A DNA stretch of 64,000 nucleotides, taken from NCBI RefSeq assembly GCF_020708045.1, contig NZ_JAJFES010000001.1, forward strand, positions 620,001 to 684,000, written 5' to 3'. The translations under genes and the position numbers were made by a program. Source of the stretch: Massilia sp. IC2-278 (lineage in GTDB: Bacteria > Pseudomonadota > Gammaproteobacteria > Burkholderiales > Burkholderiaceae_D). The stretch's first letter is position 1, and every line of letters begins with the position of its first letter. The notes beneath the pieces are model-generated. The model had not been told where the DNA came from, did not search any database, and saw only the letters and a program-made list of their open reading frames with translations. Below are positions 14,575 through 22,102 of this stretch, one piece after another.

Positions 14575-17500
14575 TCAGGAGGCCGCCTCGACCTGCTGCG
14601 CCTGCCGCCCCGCTTCCCGCACAGCCGTGTCGGTAGAAGCCGCCGCGGGCAGCCGTTCCCACTCGCGGTACTCGACCAGCGACGGCACCCGCCCGATCGC
14701 TCCCAGCGGCGCGATCCCCATCTTCTCCAGCAGCGCCAGCAGCTCTGCCAGCACGGCCTCGCGCCGCAGCGACCAGGTCGAGGCGAAGCAGCGCCAGAAG
14801 GTCCAGCCGGCGCGTTCCAGCACGCGCTGGCGCGCCATGTCGGCCTGCCAGCGGTCCGGGCCGTGGAATTCGTCGCCATCGAGTTCGATCGCCAAGCGGC
14901 GGTCGTCGGCGCCTTCGACCACCATGTCGATCCGGTAGCCGGCCGCCGGCACCTGCGGCACGACACGGTAGCCGCGCGCGAACAGTTCGCCGTACACGTC
15001 GCGCTCGAAGCCCGACTCGCACAGGGCCGCCAGGCTGGTGCTTTCCTCGTTGCCGTCCAGCGGCCGGGCGAAGTGCTCGAGCAGCGTGCGGCGCAGGTCC
15101 AGCTGCGACAGTTCCTCGAGCCTGACCGAGCGCACCAGCACCATGCGGTCGCGCGCGCGCGAAGCGGCCACGTTGAAGCGCTGGTCGTACATCGCGCCGG
15201 ACTGCGCATGGTGGTTGTCGCGGTCGGCCACCATGCTCAGGAAGATGATGTCGCGTTCGCTGCCCTGGAAGATGCGGGCGTCGCCGCAGGCGAACTGGCG
15301 CCGCGCCAGTTCCACCGCGTCGCAGCGCGCGCGCACCTGCTTGTCGATCAGCTGCGCCTGTTCCGGCCCGAGCAGCGACACCACGCCGAGCGTGCGCCCG
15401 GCCATCTTCGGGTCGCGCAGGATGGCCTCGATCTCGGCCACGATGCAGTCGGCCTCGGACGGGTTGTGGCCCTTGGCCGAGCGGTGGCCGCCGGGAACGT
15501 AGATGTCGACCAGCGGCGGGTCGAGCCGTTCCGATGCGCGCGGCACCCGCACCGGCTGGATGAAATCCTTGTAGAACACGCGGTTGCTGTAGGCGATGAT
15601 CGGCTGCACGCAGCGGAAGTGCTCGCGCAGCATGACCTTCGAGGCCGCGAACACCGTCGAGGCGATGTCGTACAGCGACATGTCGGCCGTCAGCACGGCC
15701 TCGAACGGCTGGCCGGCCAGGAAGCGCCGGCGCAGGTCGCCGATCTTCGCGCTCGACACGAATGCGGCTTCGGGCGACACCTGCTTGTCGTCGCCGACCA
15801 CCAGGATCTGCTTGCCGCGCAGGATCGCCGGCAGCGCCCACAAATCGGACTGGCTGGCCTCGTCGACGATTACCAGGTCAAAAGCGCCGAGCGCCGCCGG
15901 CAACGTTTCCGACACCCGCGCGTGGCTCATGATCCAGCACGGCACCGCGGCCTGGGCATCGACCATGGCCTGCTGTGCATCGCGCCGGTAGCGCGCGGCG
16001 TTCACGCCGGTGCCCTTGCCGAACTTGCGGATCGCGGTGCGGTAGGTTTCGAGTGCGCTCAACACGTTCGGTCCGGCGTTCTGGCGGGTGGCTAGCCAGG
16101 CCGACTTCGACACCAGCTCCTGGTACAGGCGCGCCAGCGCCGTTTCCAGTTCGCGCCGGCGCGCCGCCAGGGCACGCATCTCGTCGCGCGCGTCGATGCT
16201 GTCGAGGTGGCTGCGCAGGCGCGCCCAGGTCCAGGCATCATGCCAGCGCGCCGGGAATACCGGGTCGTCGCCGGCATCGTCCTGGGGCACGCTCGCCACC
16301 CGCTCGGCCAGGCGCGTGGCGCCGCGGGCGGCAATCGCGGCTGCGAAGGCCAGCACTTCCTTCAACGCGTCGGCCAGCGCCTCGATCCGGGCCAGTTCGG
16401 CCAGCAGCGCGCCATAGCTGCCCTGCAGCGCGTCGGCCGGCAGATCGGGGTTGCCGAGGTCGTTCTCGAGCAGCGCGCGCAGGCGCAGCGCCACCGGCCC
16501 GGTGGCGTCCGCCAGGCCGTGCCGCAGCTGGGCCGCATTGGCCGTGGCATGCGCCAGCTCGGCGCGCGCCAGGTGGCGGCGCAGCTGCTCGCGCACCTGC
16601 GCCAGCGCGTCCGTCCGTCCCAGCAGCGCCTCCGCCGGGAGCCGCTCGAATACCTGCTGCGCCAGCGGCGGCAGCGTGGCGTCGAATGTGCTGGCCAGCG
16701 TGTGGGCGGCGCGCGCCGTGCCGGCAATGGCTTCGATATGGCGCAGCTGGCCGATATCGGCCTGCAGGAGCGGCAGCGACAAGGGTTCCGCAAAGGCGTT
16801 CCAGCGCACGGTGAACGACAGCAGGCGCCCGTGCAGGGCGGCGAAGCGCGCCACATGGGCCCAGTCGGCGCTGCCGGCCGGGGCCAGGCCGGCGACGCGG
16901 ATCGCGGCGATGTGCGGCTTGATGTCGCCCACGCCGAAGGCCAGCAGGCCGAAGGGCTTGCCGGTTTCGGCGGCGCGCGCGATTGCTTCCTGCGCCTTCG
17001 GCAGTTCGAGCGCCTCGCGCGGTGCGCTCACCGGCTTTTGCATGAATTCGGCGCGCGCCTGGAGCAGGGCGTCGAGTTCCGGGAACAGGGCTTCGAGCGC
17101 GCCGCGTTCGGTGGCGTACTGCGGGCGGCGCAGCTTCTCGCGCAGCGCATGGGCCCATTCGTGGCCGGACTCGTCGAGCTGGCGCAGCAGGGCCAGGGCG
17201 GCGTCGAGCGCGGCGAGCATTCGTTGCGCCGCGCCCAGTACCTCGGGCGTGGGCGCACGCAGCGGCGCCAGCGCGCCGCTTGCCTCGTCGCGCTCGATGC
17301 CGCGCAGGGTCTGCAGCAGCGTGTGCAGCTGGCCGATGGCGCCAGGCGCCGGCAGGCTGTGCGCAGCGGGAAGCCGCGCCCGGCAATAGGCCAGGTCGGC
17401 GCCGAGGCGGCGGCGCAGCGCACGCAGGCGCATGCCTGCTTCATCGTCGAAGGGCGGCGCATGCTCGGGCGCCAGCGTCAACGCGTCGTCGAACCAGCCG

Positions 17501-19131
17501 AACTGCGCCTGGCCGTCGACCACCAGTGCGGCCATCTTCTGGGCGCGCATCGGCACGCCGTCGACGTCGATTTCCGCCAGCTGGTTGTGGGCGATCGCGT
17601 CGATGCGGGCGTCGATCTGCGCCATCTCGGCATGGGCGCGGTCGAGCGCGGCGCGGCAGGCGGCGATCTGCTCGGCTTCCAGCCCGCTGTCGAGGTGGGT
17701 GAGCGTGTGGATGATCGCCTCGATCGACGCCTGGAACTGGCGCATGCCTTCCTTGTCGCCGGAGAGCAGGGCCACCGTTAGCGGCCGCACCGGTTCCGGT
17801 ATCTTGTCCTGCAAGACTTTCAGGGCCGGCTCGCCCTTCGAGGTGACGAGGATGCGCTTGCCCAGCGCCAGGTAGTGGCTGATGATGTTGGCGATCGTGT
17901 GCGTCTTGCCGGTGCCGGGCGGGCCCTGGACGGTCACGCCGGACGAACGTTCCAGTTGCTGGATGATCGTTTCCTGCTCGCGGTTGTAGGGCAGCGGGAA
18001 GTACAGTTCGCGCGGCTCGCCCCGGACGGTCGGGCGCCCCGACAGGCCGCGGAAGGCGATCGGCGGGTGCGCGATGACGGCGCTGTCGGGCCGGGTGACG
18101 ATGCTGGCCGCCCCGGCGGGCAAATCGCCGTCGCCATCGTCGATGCGCTCCTTCAGGCGCGCGATGTCCTCGGTCAGGAAGTGGGTGGCGCGCGGGCGGG
18201 CAAAGATCACCCAGCTGCCGGTGACCACCAGGTCCGGCCCCGGCGCCGGCGCGCCGTGGGCGGCGCCTTCGTAGCGGGCGTGCGCCGAGACCGTGCCGGC
18301 CACGCTTTTCAAAACGGGCTCGAACGACGCCGGTTCAAAAGGCGACAGGGCGCCGCCGTCGGCCAGCAGCAGCGTGCGCGCGGCGCGTTCGATGTCGCCG
18401 ATGCCGGGCAGGTCGCATGCGGCAAGGGCATCGAGTTCGAGGCGCGCGGCGATGGGGCGCGGCCCGAGCGTGATCGCATGCGAAGCGCTGTCGATCTCGA
18501 TGTCGAGCGCCTGGGTCAGCAGCGGATAATGAAAGTCGACGCCGGCGCCGTCGGCGCGCGGGATCTGCCACGACGACACGCCGACGCCCCACACCAGTTC
18601 CAGCGGACGCACCGCTTCCTGCGCTTCCAGGCGCGTCTTCAGTGCGAACAGATCGGCATACAGCGCGATGACCTGGCGCCGCGGCTGCTCGCGCGCCGCC
18701 CAGTTGTGCCAGTGCGGCAGGTAGGCCTGCAACAGGTGGCCGACCCGGGCGCGGCGCTCGCGGTCGCGCTGGTCGGCTTCGTCCTCGGCCACGACCTGCG
18801 CATCCTCGGCGCGCGCCGCGCCCAGGGCCGTTTCCTTCAGGGCCGGCGCAGGGCCGGCCGGATCGTCGCCGATGTCGAGGAAGGCGCCCAGGTCCGGTTC
18901 GGACAGGGCCGGCGCGCGCGTCGTTTCCAGCCGGTGCACGCGCAGCCAGGCATCGTCGCCTTCGCCGGCGCCGTCGACATTCAGGTCGACCCAGGGCAGG
19001 GTGGCCAGGTCGGACCAGGTTTTCTTGAATTCCGTGACCCGGGACAGCGTGAATGCGGCGGGGTCGATGTCTTTGGCTTGCTCGACCAGGTAGTCGAGCA
19101 GCCCGCTCATGAGCTGGGCAGGGGTGTGCAT
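14575..19131 (-). CDS. Giant SF1 helicase with C-terminal Vsr-like nuclease domain
   Basis: The 1518-residue protein has a helicase core of the DNA2/Upf1-like SF1B type. Walker A is GPPGTGKT (residues 403-410) preceded by a Q-motif (YNREQETII); the DE box is LVIVDEASQSD near residue 1088; a late motif is FLSMVADRDNHH with RARDRMVLVRS. Between them lies an insert of about 600 residues, probably helical. At about residues 1375-1450 is a restriction-endonuclease-like fold of the Vsr/MTES_1575 type (RIDMVVEGADDRRLAIELDG, FHGPDRW, RVLERAGWTFWRCFAS). This architecture recurs in defence neighbourhoods, but the function is not certain. There is no clear ribosome site before ATG 19131. It is convergent with maeB. 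Confidence 0.85.
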   Translation of the reverse strand: MHTPAQLMSGLLDYLVEQAKDIDPAAFTLSRVTEFKKTWSDLATLPWVDLNVDGAGEGDDAWLRVHRLETTRAPALSEPDLGAFLDIGDDPAGPAPALKETALGAARAEDAQVVAEDEADQRDRERRARVGHLLQAYLPHWHNWAAREQPRRQVIALYADLFALKTRLEAQEAVRPLELVWGVGVSSWQIPRADGAGVDFHYPLLTQALDIEIDSASHAITLGPRPIAARLELDALAACDLPGIGDIERAARTLLLADGGALSPFEPASFEPVLKSVAGTVSAHARYEGAAHGAPAPGPDLVVTGSWVIFARPRATHFLTEDIARLKERIDDGDGDLPAGAASIVTRPDSAVIAHPPIAFRGLSGRPTVRGEPRELYFPLPYNREQETIIQQLERSSGVTVQGPPGTGKTHTIANIISHYLALGKRILVTSKGEPALKVLQDKIPEPVRPLTVALLSGDKEGMRQFQASIEAIIHTLTHLDSGLEAEQIAACRAALDRAHAEMAQIDARIDAIAHNQLAEIDVDGVPMRAQKMAALVVDGQAQFGWFDDALTLAPEHAPPFDDEAGMRLRALRRRLGADLAYCRARLPAAHSLPAPGAIGQLHTLLQTLRGIERDEASGALAPLRAPTPEVLGAAQRMLAALDAALALLRQLDESGHEWAHALREKLRRPQYATERGALEALFPELDALLQARAEFMQKPVSAPREALELPKAQEAIARAAETGKPFGLLAFGVGDIKPHIAAIRVAGLAPAGSADWAHVARFAALHGRLLSFTVRWNAFAEPLSLPLLQADIGQLRHIEAIAGTARAAHTLASTFDATLPPLAQQVFERLPAEALLGRTDALAQVREQLRRHLARAELAHATANAAQLRHGLADATGPVALRLRALLENDLGNPDLPADALQGSYGALLAELARIEALADALKEVLAFAAAIAARGATRLAERVASVPQDDAGDDPVFPARWHDAWTWARLRSHLDSIDARDEMRALAARRRELETALARLYQELVSKSAWLATRQNAGPNVLSALETYRTAIRKFGKGTGVNAARYRRDAQQAMVDAQAAVPCWIMSHARVSETLPAALGAFDLVIVDEASQSDLWALPAILRGKQILVVGDDKQVSPEAAFVSSAKIGDLRRRFLAGQPFEAVLTADMSLYDIASTVFAASKVMLREHFRCVQPIIAYSNRVFYKDFIQPVRVPRASERLDPPLVDIYVPGGHRSAKGHNPSEADCIVAEIEAILRDPKMAGRTLGVVSLLGPEQAQLIDKQVRARCDAVELARRQFACGDARIFQGSERDIIFLSMVADRDNHHAQSGAMYDQRFNVAASRARDRMVLVRSVRLEELSQLDLRRTLLEHFARPLDGNEESTSLAALCESGFERDVYGELFARGYRVVPQVPAAGYRIDMVVEGADDRRLAIELDGDEFHGPDRWQADMARQRVLERAGWTFWRCFASTWSLRREAVLAELLALLEKMGIAPLGAIGRVPSLVEYREWERLPAAASTDTAVREAGRQAQQVEAAS

Positions 19132-19305
19132 GTGGTGTTGCGGCTGGGCGATAGGAGGGCGCGGGCGAAGCGGCGCAAGCTACGCGGCCGGGTGCCGCGT
19201 ACGTTGCCGCTCAGTTGCCGCTGAGTTGACGCAATTTTACCCTGCCGCGCTGCGAACGCGGTGTTCGCATCGAATCGCCCAGCCAGGCGGGTTGCCGCCG
19301 CCTTA

Positions 19306-19461
19306 GAGCGTATCCCAGTCGGTACGGGGAAGCGGATGGCGATGCATGGCAAGCGCGGGCAAGGCGCGAGGAGGCCGCATGGCGAGCCATGCAACGACGA
19401 GCAACGCCGCCCCCGCTTGTCAGGCGCGCCAGCAGCGACCCGGGCCGGCTGGGATAGGCTC
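19306..19461. mobile_element. 156-bp MITE-like element with TTA target duplication
   Basis: The ends are imperfect inverted repeats: GAGCGTATCCCAGTCGG at the left and the complement of GAGCCTATCCCAGCCGG at the right (15 of 17 positions agree). Both ends are flanked by TTA (19303-19305 and 19462-19464), as expected for a 3-bp target duplication. Inside is a palindrome GCATGGC-GA-GCCATGC (19377-19392). There is no open reading frame, so it would need a transposase in trans; the 3-bp TNA-type duplication recalls some IS5-family groups. The right TTA is also the stop codon of yceI. The remaining gap, 19132-19302, shows nothing else I can name. Confidence 0.6.
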
Positions 19462-20046
19462 TTACTGCTTGAGTGCTTCGACCTGGATCGCCAGCTTCAC
19501 GGTCGGGTTGAAGCCCATCTGCACCGCGTAGTCGATGCCGAAGTCGGCGCGGTTGAAGGTGGCCGAGGCGTCGGCGCCGCAGGCTTCGCGCTTGAACATC
19601 GGGTGCTGGATGCACTTGAACTGGTTGATGGTCAGCTTCACCGGCTTGGTCACGCCGTGCAGGGTCAGTTCGCCGTTCACTTCGGCCGGCACGTCGCCCT
19701 TGAAGGTGATCGACTTCGACTTGTAGGTCGCGGTCGGGAATTTGGCGACGTCGAACATGTCCGGACCCTTGGCGTGCTCGTTCATCTTTTCGTGGCCGAA
19801 GTCCAGGGTGCTGGCATCGATGACGATGTCGACGCTGCCGGTTTTCGCGGCGCGGTCGAGGGTGATGCTGCCGCTCGTCTTGGTAAACTTGCCGCGCCAG
19901 ACCGACAGCCCGCCCATGTGGTCGGCTTCGAAGCTCGGGAAGGTGTGGTTCGGCTCGATCGTGTAGGTGTCGGCGGCAAAGGCGGTGCCGGTGGCGGCGA
20001 GGGCGGCGATGGCAGCAAAGGTGGCAACTGAGTACTTGAAGTTCAT
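19462..20046 (-). CDS. yceI: YceI-family periplasmic polyisoprenoid-binding protein
   Basis: Starting at MNFKYSVATFAAIAAL gives a clear signal peptide cleaved after AFA, then the YceI lipocalin-like barrel: ADTYTIEPNHTFPSFEADHM, GLSVWRGKFTKTSGSITLD, VDIVIDASTLDFGHEKMNEH, LTLHGVTKPVKLTI. The mature protein of about 172 residues fits the family, which binds isoprenoid or amide lipids in the periplasm. The in-frame ATG 12 codons earlier lacks signal-peptide logic. The stop codon coincides with the flanking TTA of the MITE-like element. A TetR gene lies upstream on the same strand, 136 nt away. Confidence 0.9.
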   Translation of the reverse strand: MNFKYSVATFAAIAALAATGTAFAADTYTIEPNHTFPSFEADHMGGLSVWRGKFTKTSGSITLDRAAKTGSVDIVIDASTLDFGHEKMNEHAKGPDMFDVAKFPTATYKSKSITFKGDVPAEVNGELTLHGVTKPVKLTINQFKCIQHPMFKREACGADASATFNRADFGIDYAVQMGFNPTVKLAIQVEALKQ

Positions 20047-20182
20047 GCGGATAACTTTCTTTTGTGAAGGTAACCGCAGCACTTTAACTGTTGCGCCAGG
20101 CGAGAGTAAGCCCTTGTTTCGGATAACACTGTTCCATTTTTGGCGCTAATCGCCGGGGGGCTGCCGTCACGGCTGCGTGCGT

Positions 20183-20803
20183 TCAGGCTGCGGCGTCCAC
20201 CGCGAAATAAGCCAGGAACATCGACACCGCCGCCTCGACCACCTGCGCCTGCTGCGCGGCAGGCAGCGGCGCCGCGCCGAACGCCACTTGCGGCCAGAAG
20301 GCAAAGCTCTTGATCTGCCCCTGCAGCATGGTCGAGGCGAACAGCGGATCGCCCGGTTTCAGGCGGCCGTCGCGCTGGGCGGCGCGGATCCAGGCGGTCA
20401 CGCCTTCCTCGCGTTCGCCCAGGCGCGCCAGCAGGGGCAGGGCGCGTTCCGGGGCATGGATCGCTTCGCCCACCGCCACCCGGGCCAGGTCGACGAAATC
20501 GCGGTCGGCCAGGGTGCGCATCTTCAGCATCATCAGGTCGATCAGCTGTTCGCGCAGGCCGCGCTCGCGGCTGTAGTCGAGTTCCACCAGGCCCGCGTTG
20601 CGCTCGAACATTTCCATCACGGTTTCCGCGAACAGCTCTTCCTTGCTGGGGAAATGGTTGTACACGGTGCGCTTCGATACCTGGGCCAGGGCGGCGATGC
20701 CGTCGACGCTGGCCGCATCGAAGCCTTGGGCACGGAACTGGTCGGCCGCCGCGTCGAGAATGGCGCGGCGCTTGCGGTCGGTCAGGCGCAGGGGAATGGT
20801 CAT
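20183..20803 (-). CDS. TetR-family transcriptional repressor
   Basis: Residues 10-56 form the TetR helix-turn-helix (RRAILDAAADQFRAQGFDAA, then VDGIAALAQVSKRTVYNHFP). The C-terminal ligand domain has the length and pattern of the TetR/AcrR C-terminal family (FASTMLQGQIKSFAFWPQV). The gene is divergent from the metallo-hydrolase gene at 20885, and a perfect palindrome in the 81-nt gap is a likely operator. So it probably represses itself and that gene. The ligand is unknown. Confidence 0.9.
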   Translation of the reverse strand: MTIPLRLTDRKRRAILDAAADQFRAQGFDAASVDGIAALAQVSKRTVYNHFPSKEELFAETVMEMFERNAGLVELDYSRERGLREQLIDLMMLKMRTLADRDFVDLARVAVGEAIHAPERALPLLARLGEREEGVTAWIRAAQRDGRLKPGDPLFASTMLQGQIKSFAFWPQVAFGAAPLPAAQQAQVVEAAVSMFLAYFAVDAAA

Positions 20804-20846
20804 GCCGCGATTTTACACTCACCAGTTTACTTCCTCAAGAATCGAT

Positions 20847-20861
20847 ACTACACTGTGTAGT
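20847..20861. promoter_or_regulatory. Probable TetR operator
   Basis: ACTACAC-T-GTGTAGT is a perfect 15-bp palindrome located 43 bp from the tetR start and 23 bp from the start of the divergent metallo-hydrolase gene. Position and symmetry fit a TetR-family operator controlling both promoters. Confidence 0.65.
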
Positions 20862-20884
20862 GTACATTTTATCGAAACGTCACC

Positions 20885-21955
20885 ATGCGCCTGCTCTTTG
20901 GCATTATCCTGATCGGAGTCGTCCTCATCATGAGCCTTTCCTCTTGCGCTACGGCCGCGCCGGATTACCCTTCGTCCCCCCAGTTCCGCGACAAGGGCTT
21001 CGTCAATCCCGCGCCCATGCACGAGCATAGCGTCGGCGAGATGGCGCGCCTGTGGTGGACCTTCCTGTTCGACAAGCCCAAGGGCACGGTGCCGCGCCAG
21101 CCGGTGCCGGTGCGGGCGCTGACGCGCGAGGCCTTGCTCGCCGCGCCGGACAACACCCTGTACCGCCTGGGCCACTCGACCATGCTGATCAAGCTGGGCG
21201 GCGGGTTCTACCTCACCGATCCGGTATTCTCGAAACGCGCCTCGCCGGTGCAATGGGCCGGCCCGGCGCGCTTCCATGCGCCGCCGATCGCCATCGAGGA
21301 CCTGCCGCCGATCAAGGCCGTGATCCTCTCGCACGACCATTACGACCACCTCGACCATGATGCGGTAAAGGCGCTGGCGCCGAAGACGGGCATGTTCCTG
21401 GCGCCGCTCGGTGTCGGCCGGCGCCTGGTCGACTGGGGCGTCGATGCCAGCAAGGTGCGCGAGCACGACTGGTGGCAGGAGACGGAGCTCGACGGCGTGC
21501 GCTTCGTGGCCACGCCGGCCCAGCATTTCTCGGGCCGCGGCCTGGGCGACCGCAACAGCACGCTGTGGGCGTCGTGGGTGATCCTGCACGACGACCTGCG
21601 CCTGTTCTTCAGCGGCGATACCGGTTACTTTGCCGGCTTCAAGGAAATCGGCGCCAAGTACGGCCCGTTCGACGTGGCCCTGATGGAAACCGGCGCCTAC
21701 GACAAGCAGTGGCCCGACGTGCACATGCAGCCGGAACAGACCCTGCAGGCCTTCCTCGACGTGCGCGGCAAGTGGCTGGTGCCGGTGCACAACGGCACCT
21801 TCGACCTTGGCCTGCACCGTTGGCGGGAGCCCTTCGACCGGATCGCGGCACTGGCGGCGGCACGCAACGTGACAATGGCGACGCCCGAGATGGGCGAGGC
21901 GCTCGATTTGAAGGCGCCACACGCCGGGCGTGCCTGGTGGCGCGGCATGGACTAG
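20885..21955 (+). CDS. Lipoprotein metallo-beta-lactamase-fold hydrolase (NAPE-PLD/UlaG-like)
   Basis: The N-terminus has a hydrophobic signal and lipobox LSSC (Cys21), so the protein is probably an outer- or inner-membrane lipoprotein. The MBL zinc motifs are complete: HSTMLIKLGG, SHDHYDHLDHD (HxHxDH), an AQHFSGRG histidine, FSGDTGYF and a final H in VPVHNGTFDL. The pattern, including WARF-like spacing and GAYD, is closest to the NAPE-phospholipase D/RomA-type branch. Divergent TetR control suggests induction by a lipid or toxic compound. The substrate cannot be read from sequence. Confidence 0.88.
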   Translation: MRLLFGIILIGVVLIMSLSSCATAAPDYPSSPQFRDKGFVNPAPMHEHSVGEMARLWWTFLFDKPKGTVPRQPVPVRALTREALLAAPDNTLYRLGHSTMLIKLGGGFYLTDPVFSKRASPVQWAGPARFHAPPIAIEDLPPIKAVILSHDHYDHLDHDAVKALAPKTGMFLAPLGVGRRLVDWGVDASKVREHDWWQETELDGVRFVATPAQHFSGRGLGDRNSTLWASWVILHDDLRLFFSGDTGYFAGFKEIGAKYGPFDVALMETGAYDKQWPDVHMQPEQTLQAFLDVRGKWLVPVHNGTFDLGLHRWREPFDRIAALAAARNVTMATPEMGEALDLKAPHAGRAWWRGMD

Positions 21956-22044
21956 AACGCGAGTGCACCGCGCTTGCCCAGGGTGGCCCCAGGGCGGGCG
22001 GGGCGCCGGTGAGAATTGTAGAGATTTGGGCGATTCCGCGCGGG

Positions 22045-22050
22045 TACAAT
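22045..22050 (+). promoter_or_regulatory. Possible -10 element of the HNH-ATPase operon
   Basis: TACAAT lies 53 nt upstream of the first gene of the operon, in the only gap before it. A convincing -35 element at 16-18 nt is not visible, so the call is tentative. Confidence 0.35.
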
Positions 22051-22102
22051 CGAGCGGCGCGACCGACCATGAAGGCCGGCGCCCCCTTTTGGAGGAGAGC
22101 CC

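Noticed and set aside
12210..15209. 999-codon minus-strand frame antisense to maeB
   Set aside because: It runs against the well-supported malic enzyme gene and across a bidirectional terminator; GC-rich DNA keeps such frames open by chance.
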